Shown: piece after piece, positions 38,278 through 51,942 of the stretch
How the letters are laid out: the number at the start of each line of letters is the position of its first letter
Position numbering within the stretch: position 1 is the stretch's first letter
NCBI GenBank assembly: GCA_027186245.1
Contig: CP114482.1
Location: forward strand, 25,873,209-25,937,208
Length of the DNA: 64,000 nucleotides
Source: Coriaria nepalensis
Lineage: Eukaryota > Streptophyta > Magnoliopsida > Cucurbitales > Coriariaceae
Direction of reading: 5' to 3'
Translations under genes and position numbers: made by a program
Notes under the pieces: generated by a model
Databases searched by the model: none
The model's input: the letters and a program-made list of their open reading frames with translations, nothing else
What the model was told of the DNA's origin: nothing

Positions 38278-41200
38278 CTTAATGACATCATTTCAAGGCT
38301 AAACAATGGATAATTTGCTTAAATAGATTAATTGCAAGTTATGCACACAAGTCTCGTTTAAAGAGCGAAAATAGAATTCGTTCGAATTTGTTTCAAATGA
38401 TTTGATGACTAGAAGAAACTCACTGACATGATTTTAAGGCTAAAAAGATGCATAGTTGCCTTCAATAGTTGAGTTGGAAGTTCTGAACGAAAGTCGTGTT
38501 TGAAGTGCAAAAAAATTGAATTCTTTTGAATTACTTTTAATTGATTTAATGACTAGAGATGACTCAATGACATGATTTTAAGGCTAAATAAACGCATATT
38601 TGCCTTCAATATATCAATTGCAAGTTTTGCACAAAAGTCGTGTTTGAAATGCGGAAATAGAATTCGTTTGAATTGATTTCGTATGATTTATTGACTGAAA
38701 GTGACTCAATGACATGATTTTAAGGCTATACAAATGCATATTTGCCTTCAAAAGATCAATTGCAAATTATGCACGGAAGTCATGGTTCAAGTGCGAAAAT
38801 AGATTTCGTTTAAATTGCTTTGAAATGATTTAATTACTAGAAGAGAGTCAATGACATGATTTCAAGGCTTAACAATGGGTAATTTACTTGAATAGATCAA
38901 TCGCAAAGTATGCACAAAAGTCCCGTTTAAAGAGCGAAAATAGAATTCATTCGAATTGCTCTCAAATGATTTGATTGACTAGAAGAGACTCAATGACATG
39001 ATTTGAAGGCTAAAAAGATTCATAATTGCCTTCAATGGTTAAATTGGAAGTTTTGAACGAAAGTCGTGTTTGAAGTGTGAAAAAATATAATTCTTCCGAA
39101 TTACTTTTAATGGATTTAATGACTAGAGAAGACTCAACGACATAATTTTAAGGCTAAACAAACGCATAATTGCCTTCAATATATCAACTGCAAGTTTTGC
39201 AACAAAGTCGTGTTTTAAATGCAGAAATAAAATCTGTTTGAATTGATTTCGTATGATTTATTGACTAAAAGTGACTCAATGACATGATTTTAAGGCTATA
39301 CAAATGCATAGTTGCCTTCAAAAGATCTATTGCAAATTATAAACGAAAGTCGTGGTTCAAGTGCAAAAATAGATTTTGTTCAAATTGCTTTAAAATGTTT
39401 AATTACTAGAAGAGACTCAATGACATGATTTCAAGGCTAAACAATGGATAATTTGCTTGATTAGATCGATTGCAATTTATGCACAAAAGTCTCATTTGAA
39501 GAGCGAAAATAGAATTCATTCGAATTGGTTTCAAATGATTTGATGACTAGAAGAGACTCAATGACATGATTTTAAGGCAAAAAAGATTCATAATTGCCTT
39601 CAATGGTTGAATTGGAAGTTTTGAACGAAAGTCGTGTCTGAAGTGCGAAAAAATATAATTCTTTCGAATTACTTTTAATTGATTTAATGACTAGAGAAGA
39701 CTCAAGACATGATTTTAAAGCTAAACAAACGCAAAATTGCTTTCAATACATCAATTGCAAGTTTAGCACAAAAGTCGTGTTTGAAATGCGGAAATAGAAT
39801 TCGTTTGAATTGATTATCGTATGATTTATTGACTAAAAGTGACTCAATGACATGATTTTAAGGCTATACAAATGCATATTTGCCTTCAAAAGATCCATTG
39901 CAAATTATGCACGAAAGTCATGGTTCAAATGCGACAATTGATTTCGTTTAAATTGCTTTGAAATGATTTAATTACTAGAAGAGACTCAATGACATGATTT
40001 CAAGGCTTAAAAATGGGTAATTTACTTGAATAGATCAATCGCAAAGTATGCACAAAAGCCTCGTTGAAAGTGCGAAAATAGAATTCGTTCGAATTGCTTT
40101 CAAATGATTTGATGACTAGAAGAGACTCAATGACATGATTTGAAGGATAAAAACATTCATAATTGCCTTCAACTTTTGAATTGGCAAATTTGAACAAAAG
40201 TCGTGTTTGAAGTGCGAAAAAATATAATTCTTTCGAATTACTTGTAATTGATTTAATGACTAGAGAAGACTCAATGACATGATTTTAAGGCTAAACAAAC
40301 GCATAATTGCCTTCAATATATCAACTGCAAGTTTTGCACAAAAGTCGTGTTTGAATTGCAAAAATAGAATCCCTTTGAATTGATTTCGTATGATTTATTG
40401 ACTAAAAGTGACTCAACGACATCATTTTAAGGCTATACAAATGCATAGTTGCCTTCAAAAGATCCATTGCAAATTATAAACGACAATAGTGGTTGAAGTG
40501 CGAAAATAGATTTCGTTCGAATTGCTTTGAAATGTTTAATTACTAGAAGAGACTCAATGACATGATTTCAAGGCTAAACAATGGATAATTTGCTTGATTA
40601 GATCGATTGCAATTTATGCACAAAAGTATCGTTTGAAGAGCGAAAATACAATTCGTTCGAATTGGTTTCAAATGATTTGATGACTAGAAGAGACTCAATG
40701 ACATGATTTTAAGGCAAAACAGATTCATAATTGCCTTCAATGGTTGAATTGGAAGTTTTGAACGAAAGTCGTGTCTGAAGTGCGAAAAAATATAATTCTT
40801 TCGAATTACTTTTAATTGATTTAATGACTAGAGAAGACTCAAGACATCATTTTAAAGCTAAACAAACGCAAAATTGCCTTCAATATATCAATTGCAAGTT
40901 TAGCACAAAAGTGGTGTTTGAAATGCGGAAATAGAATTCGTCGGAATTGATTTCGTATGATTTATTGACTAAAAGTGACTCAATGACATGATTTTAAGGC
41001 CATACAAATGCGTAGTTGCCTTCAGAAGATCCATTGCAAATTATGCACCAAAGTCGTGGTTCAAGTGCGAAAGTAGATTTCGTTCGAATTGCTTTGAAAT
41101 GTTTAATTACTAGAAGAGACTCAATGTCATGATTTCAAGGCTAAACAATGGATAATTTGCTTGATTAGATCGATTGCAAGTTATGCACAAAAGTTTCGTT

Positions 41201-43390
41201 TGAAGAGCGAAAATAGAATTCGTTCGAATTGGTTTCAAATGATTTGATGACTAGAAGAAACTCAATGACATGATTTTAAGGCTAAAAAGATGCATAGTTG
41301 CCTTCAATGGATGAATTGGAAATTCTGAAAGAAAGTCATGTTTTAAGTGCGAAAAAATAGAATTCTTTCGAATTACTTTTAATTGATTTAATGACTAGAG
41401 AAGAGTCAATGACATGATTTTAGGGCTAAACAAACGCATATTTCCCTTCAATATATCAATTGCAAGTTTTGCACAAAAGTCGTGTTTGAAATGCGAAAAT
41501 AGAATTTGTTCGAATTGATTTCGTATGATTTATTGACTAAAAGTGACTCAATGACATGATTTTAAGGCTATACGAATGCATAGTTGCCTTCAAAAGATCC
41601 ATTGCAAATTATGCACGAAAGTCATGGTCCATGTGCGAAAATAGATTTCGTTCATATTGCTTTGAAATGATTTAATTACTAGAAGAGACTCAATGACATG
41701 ATTTCAAGGCTAAACAATGGGTACTTTAGTTGAATAGATCAATCACAAGTTATGCACAAAAGTCTCGTTTCAAGAGAGAAAATAGAATTCGTTCGAATTG
41801 GTTTCAAATGATTTGATGACTAGAAGAGACTCAATGACGTGATTTTAAGGCTTAAAAGATGCATAGTTGCCTTCAATGGTTGAATTGGAAGTGCTAAACG
41901 AAAGTCATGTTTGAAGTGCGAAAAAATAGAATTCTTTCTAATTACTTTTAATTGATTTAATGACTAGAGAAGACTCAATGACATGATTTTAAGGCTAAAC
42001 AAACGCATATTTGCCTTCAATACATCAACTGCAAGTTTTGCACAAAAGTGGTGTTTTACATTCGAAAATAGAATTCGTTTGAATTGATTTCGTATGATTT
42101 ATTGACTAAAAGTAACTCAATGACATGAGTTTAAGGCTATGCAAATGCATAGTTGCCTTCAAAAGATCAATTGCAAATTATGCACGAAAGTCATGGTTCA
42201 AGTGCGAAAATAGATTTCGTTCAAATTTCTTTGAAATGATTTAATTACTAGAAGAGACTCAATGACATGATTTCAAGGCTAAACAATGGGTAATTTACTT
42301 CAATAGATCAATCGCAAGCTATGCACAAAAGTCCCGTTTGAAGAGCGAAAATACAATTCGTTCGAATTGGTTTCAAATGATTTGATGACTAGAAGAGACT
42401 CAATGACATGATTTTAAGGCAAAAAAGAATCATAATTGCCTTCAATGGTTGAATTGGAAGTTTTGAACGAAAGTCGTGTCTGAAGTGCGAAAAAATATAA
42501 TTCTTTCGAATTACTTTTAATTGATTTAATGACTAGAGAAGACTCAAGACATGATTTTAAGGCTAAACAAACGCATAATTGCAATATATCAGTTGCAAGT
42601 TTTGCACAAAAGTCGTTTTTGAAATGCGGAAATAGAATTTGTTTGAATTGATTTCATATGATTTATTGACTAAAAGTGACTCAATGACATGATTTTAAGG
42701 CTATACAAGTGCATAGTTGCCTTCAAAAGATCAATTGCAAATTATGCACGAAAGTCATGGTTCAGGTGCGAAAATAGATTTCGTTCAAATTGCTTTGAAA
42801 TGATTTAATCACTAGAAGAGACTCAATGACATGATTTCAAGGCTCAACAATGGGTAATTCACTTGAATAGATCAATCACAAGTTATGCACAAAAGTCTCG
42901 TTTAAAGAGCGAAAATAGAATTCGTTCGAATTGCTTCTGAATGATTTGATGACTAGAAGAGACTCAATGACATGATTTTAATGTTAAAAAGATGCATAGT
43001 TGCCTTCAATGGTTGAATTGGAAGTTCTGAACGAAAGTCGTGTTTAAAGTGCGAAAAAAGAGAATTCTTTCGACTTACTTCCAATTGATTTAATGACTAC
43101 AGAAGACTCAATAACATGATTTTATGGCTAAACAAACGCATAATTGCCTTCAATAGATCAATTGCATGTTTTGCACAAAAGTTGTGTTTGAAATGCGAAA
43201 ATAAAATTTGTTTGAATTGATTTCGTAAGATTTATTGGCTAAAAGTGACTCAAAGACAAGATTTTAAGGCTATACAAATGTATAGTTGCCTTGAAAAGAT
43301 CCATTGCAAATTATGCACGAAAGTCGTGGTTGAAGTGCGAAAATAGATTTCGTTCGAATTGCTTTGAAGTGATTTAATTACTAGAAGAGA
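38278..43390. repeat. 5,113-bp tandem duplication, copy 1 (36-mer, 9 tetramers)
   Basis: This unit starts at a distinctive exchange point (AGAGACTTAATGACATCATT) that recurs exactly 5,113 bp later. Linked rare variants recur at the same offset, such as AAAATTGAATTCTTTTG, GATTATCGTATG, GCGACAATTGATTTCG, GACAATAGTGGTTG and ATTGCAATATATCAG (a 4-bp loss at about 42,583). All stretches I compared were identical up to about 43,226. The last 165 bp then differ at several sites (AAGATTTATTGGCT and CCTTGAAAAG here). Confidence 0.93.
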
Positions 43391-46300
43391 CTTAATGACA
43401 TCATTTCAAGGCTAAACAATGGATAATTTGCTTAAATAGATTAATTGCAAGTTATGCACACAAGTCTCGTTTAAAGAGCGAAAATAGAATTCGTTCGAAT
43501 TTGTTTCAAATGATTTGATGACTAGAAGAAACTCACTGACATGATTTTAAGGCTAAAAAGATGCATAGTTGCCTTCAATAGTTGAGTTGGAAGTTCTGAA
43601 CGAAAGTCGTGTTTGAAGTGCAAAAAAATTGAATTCTTTTGAATTACTTTTAATTGATTTAATGACTAGAGATGACTCAATGACATGATTTTAAGGCTAA
43701 ATAAACGCATATTTGCCTTCAATATATCAATTGCAAGTTTTGCACAAAAGTCGTGTTTGAAATGCGGAAATAGAATTCGTTTGAATTGATTTCGTATGAT
43801 TTATTGACTGAAAGTGACTCAATGACATGATTTTAAGGCTATACAAATGCATATTTGCCTTCAAAAGATCAATTGCAAATTATGCACGGAAGTCATGGTT
43901 CAAGTGCGAAAATAGATTTCGTTTAAATTGCTTTGAAATGATTTAATTACTAGAAGAGAGTCAATGACATGATTTCAAGGCTTAACAATGGGTAATTTAC
44001 TTGAATAGATCAATCGCAAAGTATGCACAAAAGTCCCGTTTAAAGAGCGAAAATAGAATTCATTCGAATTGCTCTCAAATGATTTGATTGACTAGAAGAG
44101 ACTCAATGACATGATTTGAAGGCTAAAAAGATTCATAATTGCCTTCAATGGTTAAATTGGAAGTTTTGAACGAAAGTCGTGTTTGAAGTGTGAAAAAATA
44201 TAATTCTTCCGAATTACTTTTAATGGATTTAATGACTAGAGAAGACTCAACGACATAATTTTAAGGCTAAACAAACGCATAATTGCCTTCAATATATCAA
44301 CTGCAAGTTTTGCAACAAAGTCGTGTTTTAAATGCAGAAATAAAATCTGTTTGAATTGATTTCGTATGATTTATTGACTAAAAGTGACTCAATGACATGA
44401 TTTTAAGGCTATACAAATGCATAGTTGCCTTCAAAAGATCTATTGCAAATTATAAACGAAAGTCGTGGTTCAAGTGCAAAAATAGATTTTGTTCAAATTG
44501 CTTTAAAATGTTTAATTACTAGAAGAGACTCAATGACATGATTTCAAGGCTAAACAATGGATAATTTGCTTGATTAGATCGATTGCAATTTATGCACAAA
44601 AGTCTCATTTGAAGAGCGAAAATAGAATTCATTCGAATTGGTTTCAAATGATTTGATGACTAGAAGAGACTCAATGACATGATTTTAAGGCAAAAAAGAT
44701 TCATAATTGCCTTCAATGGTTGAATTGGAAGTTTTGAACGAAAGTCGTGTCTGAAGTGCGAAAAAATATAATTCTTTCGAATTACTTTTAATTGATTTAA
44801 TGACTAGAGAAGACTCAAGACATGATTTTAAAGCTAAACAAACGCAAAATTGCTTTCAATACATCAATTGCAAGTTTAGCACAAAAGTCGTGTTTGAAAT
44901 GCGGAAATAGAATTCGTTTGAATTGATTATCGTATGATTTATTGACTAAAAGTGACTCAATGACATGATTTTAAGGCTATACAAATGCATATTTGCCTTC
45001 AAAAGATCCATTGCAAATTATGCACGAAAGTCATGGTTCAAATGCGACAATTGATTTCGTTTAAATTGCTTTGAAATGATTTAATTACTAGAAGAGACTC
45101 AATGACATGATTTCAAGGCTTAAAAATGGGTAATTTACTTGAATAGATCAATCGCAAAGTATGCACAAAAGCCTCGTTGAAAGTGCGAAAATAGAATTCG
45201 TTCGAATTGCTTTCAAATGATTTGATGACTAGAAGAGACTCAATGACATGATTTGAAGGATAAAAACATTCATAATTGCCTTCAACTTTTGAATTGGCAA
45301 ATTTGAACAAAAGTCGTGTTTGAAGTGCGAAAAAATATAATTCTTTCGAATTACTTGTAATTGATTTAATGACTAGAGAAGACTCAATGACATGATTTTA
45401 AGGCTAAACAAACGCATAATTGCCTTCAATATATCAACTGCAAGTTTTGCACAAAAGTCGTGTTTGAATTGCAAAAATAGAATCCCTTTGAATTGATTTC
45501 GTATGATTTATTGACTAAAAGTGACTCAACGACATCATTTTAAGGCTATACAAATGCATAGTTGCCTTCAAAAGATCCATTGCAAATTATAAACGACAAT
45601 AGTGGTTGAAGTGCGAAAATAGATTTCGTTCGAATTGCTTTGAAATGTTTAATTACTAGAAGAGACTCAATGACATGATTTCAAGGCTAAACAATGGATA
45701 ATTTGCTTGATTAGATCGATTGCAATTTATGCACAAAAGTATCGTTTGAAGAGCGAAAATACAATTCGTTCGAATTGGTTTCAAATGATTTGATGACTAG
45801 AAGAGACTCAATGACATGATTTTAAGGCAAAACAGATTCATAATTGCCTTCAATGGTTGAATTGGAAGTTTTGAACGAAAGTCGTGTCTGAAGTGCGAAA
45901 AAATATAATTCTTTCGAATTACTTTTAATTGATTTAATGACTAGAGAAGACTCAAGACATCATTTTAAAGCTAAACAAACGCAAAATTGCCTTCAATATA
46001 TCAATTGCAAGTTTAGCACAAAAGTGGTGTTTGAAATGCGGAAATAGAATTCGTCGGAATTGATTTCGTATGATTTATTGACTAAAAGTGACTCAATGAC
46101 ATGATTTTAAGGCCATACAAATGCGTAGTTGCCTTCAGAAGATCCATTGCAAATTATGCACCAAAGTCGTGGTTCAAGTGCGAAAGTAGATTTCGTTCGA
46201 ATTGCTTTGAAATGTTTAATTACTAGAAGAGACTCAATGTCATGATTTCAAGGCTAAACAATGGATAATTTGCTTGATTAGATCGATTGCAAGTTATGCA

Positions 46301-48503
46301 CAAAAGTTTCGTTTGAAGAGCGAAAATAGAATTCGTTCGAATTGGTTTCAAATGATTTGATGACTAGAAGAAACTCAATGACATGATTTTAAGGCTAAAA
46401 AGATGCATAGTTGCCTTCAATGGATGAATTGGAAATTCTGAAAGAAAGTCATGTTTTAAGTGCGAAAAAATAGAATTCTTTCGAATTACTTTTAATTGAT
46501 TTAATGACTAGAGAAGAGTCAATGACATGATTTTAGGGCTAAACAAACGCATATTTCCCTTCAATATATCAATTGCAAGTTTTGCACAAAAGTCGTGTTT
46601 GAAATGCGAAAATAGAATTTGTTCGAATTGATTTCGTATGATTTATTGACTAAAAGTGACTCAATGACATGATTTTAAGGCTATACGAATGCATAGTTGC
46701 CTTCAAAAGATCCATTGCAAATTATGCACGAAAGTCATGGTCCATGTGCGAAAATAGATTTCGTTCATATTGCTTTGAAATGATTTAATTACTAGAAGAG
46801 ACTCAATGACATGATTTCAAGGCTAAACAATGGGTACTTTAGTTGAATAGATCAATCACAAGTTATGCACAAAAGTCTCGTTTCAAGAGAGAAAATAGAA
46901 TTCGTTCGAATTGGTTTCAAATGATTTGATGACTAGAAGAGACTCAATGACGTGATTTTAAGGCTTAAAAGATGCATAGTTGCCTTCAATGGTTGAATTG
47001 GAAGTGCTAAACGAAAGTCATGTTTGAAGTGCGAAAAAATAGAATTCTTTCTAATTACTTTTAATTGATTTAATGACTAGAGAAGACTCAATGACATGAT
47101 TTTAAGGCTAAACAAACGCATATTTGCCTTCAATACATCAACTGCAAGTTTTGCACAAAAGTGGTGTTTTACATTCGAAAATAGAATTCGTTTGAATTGA
47201 TTTCGTATGATTTATTGACTAAAAGTAACTCAATGACATGAGTTTAAGGCTATGCAAATGCATAGTTGCCTTCAAAAGATCAATTGCAAATTATGCACGA
47301 AAGTCATGGTTCAAGTGCGAAAATAGATTTCGTTCAAATTTCTTTGAAATGATTTAATTACTAGAAGAGACTCAATGACATGATTTCAAGGCTAAACAAT
47401 GGGTAATTTACTTCAATAGATCAATCGCAAGCTATGCACAAAAGTCCCGTTTGAAGAGCGAAAATACAATTCGTTCGAATTGGTTTCAAATGATTTGATG
47501 ACTAGAAGAGACTCAATGACATGATTTTAAGGCAAAAAAGAATCATAATTGCCTTCAATGGTTGAATTGGAAGTTTTGAACGAAAGTCGTGTCTGAAGTG
47601 CGAAAAAATATAATTCTTTCGAATTACTTTTAATTGATTTAATGACTAGAGAAGACTCAAGACATGATTTTAAGGCTAAACAAACGCATAATTGCAATAT
47701 ATCAGTTGCAAGTTTTGCACAAAAGTCGTTTTTGAAATGCGGAAATAGAATTTGTTTGAATTGATTTCATATGATTTATTGACTAAAAGTGACTCAATGA
47801 CATGATTTTAAGGCTATACAAGTGCATAGTTGCCTTCAAAAGATCAATTGCAAATTATGCACGAAAGTCATGGTTCAGGTGCGAAAATAGATTTCGTTCA
47901 AATTGCTTTGAAATGATTTAATCACTAGAAGAGACTCAATGACATGATTTCAAGGCTCAACAATGGGTAATTCACTTGAATAGATCAATCACAAGTTATG
48001 CACAAAAGTCTCGTTTAAAGAGCGAAAATAGAATTCGTTCGAATTGCTTCTGAATGATTTGATGACTAGAAGAGACTCAATGACATGATTTTAATGTTAA
48101 AAAGATGCATAGTTGCCTTCAATGGTTGAATTGGAAGTTCTGAACGAAAGTCGTGTTTAAAGTGCGAAAAAAGAGAATTCTTTCGACTTACTTCCAATTG
48201 ATTTAATGACTACAGAAGACTCAATAACATGATTTTATGGCTAAACAAACGCATAATTGCCTTCAATAGATCAATTGCATGTTTTGCACAAAAGTTGTGT
48301 TTGAAATGCGAAAATAAAATTTGTTTGAATTGATTTCGTATGATTTATTGACTAAAAGTGACTCAAAGACAAGATTTTAAGGCTATACAAATGTATAGTT
48401 GCCTTCAAAAGATCCATTGCAAATTATGCACGAAAGTCGTGGTTGAAGTGCGAAAATATATTTCGTTCGAATTGCTTTGAAGTGATTTAATTACTAGAAG
48501 AGA
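43391..48503. repeat. 5,113-bp tandem duplication, copy 2 (36-mer, 9 tetramers)
   Basis: This is the second copy of the 36-mer. It ends in the right-hand satellite family, reading CAAAGACAAGATTTTAAGG and ATGTATAGTTGCC near 48,360-48,400. Its terminal B monomer has ATGATTTATTGACT and CCTTCAAAAG where copy 1 has AAGATTTATTGGCT and CCTTGAAAAG. The following sequence (TTTCGAGGCTAAACAACGGG) begins the T1-T2-T2-T3 array. Confidence 0.93.
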
Positions 48504-48530
48504 CTCAATGACATGATTTCGAGGCTAAAC

Positions 48531-50805
48531 AACGGGTAATTTACTTGAAGAGATCAATCGCAAGTTATGCACAAAAGTCTCGTTTAAAGAGCCAAAATAG
48601 AATTCTTTCAAATTGCTTTCAAATGATTTGATGACCACAAGAGACTCGATGACATGATTTGAGGCGAAAAAGATGCATAGTTGCCTTCAATGGTTGAATT
48701 CGAAGTTTTGAATAAAAGTCATGTTTGAAGTGCGAAAAAATAGAATTCTTTCGACTTACTTTTAATTGATTTAATGACTAGAGAATACTAACTGACATGA
48801 TTTTAAGGCTAAACAAACGCATTATTACCTTCAATAGATCAATTGCATGTTTTGCACAAAAGTTGTATTTGAAATGCGAAAATAGAAATTGTTTGAATTG
48901 ATTTCGTATGATTTATTGACTAAAAGTGACTCAATGACATCATTTTAAGGCTATACAAATGCATAGTTGCCTTCAAAATATCCACTGCAAATTAGGCAAG
49001 AAAGTCATGGTTGAAGTGCGAAAATAGATTTCGTTCGAATTGCTTTGAAGTGATTTAATTACTAGAAGAGACTCAATGACATGATTTCAAGGCTAAACAA
49101 TGGGTAATTTACTTGAATAGATCAATCGCAAGTTATGCACAAAAGTCTCGTTTAAAGAGCGAAAATAGAATTCGTTCGAATTGCTTTCAAATGATTTGAT
49201 GAGTACAAGAGACTCAATGATATGATTGCAAGGCTAAAAAGATACATAGTTGCCTTCAATGGTTGAATTCGAAGTTCTGAATAAAAGTCATGTTTGAAGT
49301 GCGAAAAAATAGAATTCTTTCGACTTACTTTTAATTGATTTAATGACTAGAAAAGACTAAATGACATGATTTTAAGGCTAAACAAACGCATAATTACCTT
49401 CAATAGATCAATTGCATGTTTTGCACAAAAGTTGTGTTTGAAATGCGAAAATAGAATTTGTTTGAATTGATTTCGTATGATTTATTGACTAAAAGTGACT
49501 CAATGACATGATTTTAAGGCTATACAAATGCATAGTTGCCTTCAAAATATCCACTGCAAATTAGGCAAGAAAGTCGTGGTTGAAGTGCGAAAATAGATTT
49601 CGTTCGAATTGCTTTGAAGTGATTTAATTACTAGAAGAGACTCAATGACATGATTTCAAGGCTAAACAATGGGTAATTTACTTGAATAGATCAATCGCAA
49701 GTTATGCACAAAAGTCTCGTTTAAAGAGCGAAAATAGAATTCGTTCGAATTGCTTTCAAATGATTTGATGAGTACAAGAGACTCAATGATATGATTGCAA
49801 GGCTAAAAAGATACATAGTTGCCTTCAATGGTTGAATTCGAAGTTCTGAATAAAAGTCATGTTTGAAGTGCGAAAAAATAGAATTCTTTCGACTTACTTT
49901 TAATTGATTTAATGACTAGAAAAGACTAAATGACATGATTTTAAGGCTAAACAAACGCATAATTACCTTCAATAGATCAATTGCATGTTTTGCACAAAAG
50001 TTGTGTTTGAAATGCGAAAATAGAATTTGTTTGAATTGATTTCGTATGATTTATTGACTAAAAGTGACTCAATGACATGATTTTAAGGCTATACAAATGC
50101 ATAGTTGCTTTCAAAAGATCCATTGCAAATTATGCACGAAAGTCGTGGTTGAAGTGTCAAAAAAGATTTCGTTCGAATTGCTTTGAAGTGATTTAATTAC
50201 TAGAAGAGACTCAATGACATGATTTCAAGGCTAAACAATGGGTAATTTACTTGAAAAGATCAATCGCAAGTTATGCACAAAAGTCTCGTTTAGAGAGCGA
50301 AAATAGAATTCGTTCGAATTACTTCCGAATGATTTGATGACTAGAAGAGACTCAATGACATGATTTTAAGATTAAAAAGATGCATACTTGCTTTCAATTG
50401 TTGAATTGGAAGTTCTGAATGAAAGTCGTGTTTATAGTGCGAAAAAATAGAATTCTTTCGACTTACTTCCAATTGATTTAATGACTACAGAAGACTCAAT
50501 AACATGATTTTATGGCTAAACAAACGCATAATTGCCTTCAATAAATCAATTGCATGTTTTGCACAAAAGTTGTGTTTGAAATGCGAAAATAAAATTTGTT
50601 TGAATTGATTTCGTATGATTTATTGACTAAAGGTGACTCAAAGACAAGATTTTAAGGCTATACAAATGTATAGTTGCCTTCAAAAGATCCATTGCAAATT
50701 ATACACGAAAGTCGTGGTTGAAGTGCGAAAATATATTTCGTTCGAATTGCTTTGAAGTGATTTAATTACTAGAAGAGACTCAATGACATGATTTCAAGGC
50801 TAAAC
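48531..50805. repeat. Right-family 16-mer T1-T2-T2-T3, copy 1 (2,275 bp)
   Basis: Anchored at AACGGGTAATTTAC. T1 tetramers have AAGAGCCAAAATAG, GACCACAAGAGACTCG and CGCATTATTACC. T2 has GATGAGTACAAGAG, AATGATATGATTGC and TTAGGCAAGAAAG. T3 has ACTTGAAAAGATC, TTACTTCCGAATG, TTAAGATTAAAAAG and ATAAATCAATTGCATG. The order T1-T2-T2-T3 is read directly from these markers. Confidence 0.9.
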
Positions 50806-51942
50806 AACGGGTAATTTACTTGAAGAGATCAATCGCAAGTTATGCACAAAAGTCTCGTTTAAAGAGCCAAAATAGAATTCTTTCAAATTGCTTTCAAATG
50901 ATTTGATGACCACAAGAGATTCGATGACATGATTTGAGGCTAAAAAGATGCATAGTTGCCTTCAATGGTTGAATTCGAAGTTTTGAATAAAAGTCATGTT
51001 TGAAGTGCGAAAAAATAGAATTCTTTCGACTTACTTTTAATTGATTTAATGACTAGAGAATACTAACTGACATGATTTTAAGGCTAAACAAACGCATTAT
51101 TACCTTCAATAGATCAATTGCATGTTTTGCACAAAAGTTGTGTTTGAAATGCGAAAATAGAATTTGTTTGAATTGATTTCGTATGATTTATTGACTAAAA
51201 GTGACTCAATGACATGATTTTAAGGCTATACAAATGCATAGTTGCTTTCAAAAGATCCATTGCAAATTATGCACGAAAGTCGTGGTTGAAGTGTCAAAAA
51301 AGATTTCGTTCGAATTGCTTTGAAGTGATTTAATTACTAGAAGAGACTCAATGACATGATTTCAAGGCTAAACAATGGGTAATTTACTTGAAAAGATCAA
51401 TCGCAAGTTATGCACAAAAGTCTCGTTTAGAGAGCGAAAATAGAATTCGTTCGAATTACTTCCGAATGATTTGATGACTAGAAGAGACTCAATGACATGA
51501 TTTTAAGATTAAAAAGATGCATACTTGCTTTCAATTGTTGAATTGGAAGTTCTGAATGAAAGTCGTGTTTATAGTGCGAAAAAATAGAATTCTTTCGACT
51601 TACTTCCAATTGATTTAATGACTACAGAAGACTCAATAACATGATTTTATGGCTAAACAAACGCATAATTGCCTTCAATAAATCAATTGCATGTTTTGCA
51701 CAAAAGTTGTGTTTGAAATGCGAAAATAAAATTTGTTTGAATTGATTTCGTATGATTTATTGACTAAAGGTGACTCAAAGACAAGATTTTAAGGCTATAC
51801 AAATGTATAGTTGCCTTCAAAAGATCCATTGCAAATTATACACGAAAGTCGTGGTTGAAGTGCGAAAATATATTTCGTTCGAATTGCTTTGAAGTGATTT
51901 AATTACTAGAAGAGACTCAATGACATGATTTCAAGGCTAAAC
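50806..51942. repeat. Right-family 8-mer T1-T3 (copy that lost T2-T2), 1,137 bp
   Basis: This unit has the T1 markers (AACGGG at 50,806, then CGCATTATTACC at about 51,093) and passes straight to T3. Its A monomer is T1-like at 51,096 (CATTATT) but T2/T3-like at 51,142 (GTTGTGTTTG instead of GTTGTATTTG). It is exactly half of the 16-mer, as expected after loss of the two T2 tetramers. Confidence 0.9.

Noticed and set aside
40000..40197. Open frame of 65 codons on the minus strand, with an identical copy at 45,113-45,310
   Set aside because: The identity of the two frames comes from the 5,113-bp duplication, not from protein conservation. Related tetramers elsewhere do not keep the frame.
38278..48503. 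The 5,113-bp repeat as a pure assembly artefact
   Set aside because: It cannot be excluded without reads, but the copies differ at several sites near their ends and have different flanks. An accidental exact repeat of one contig piece would not show this.
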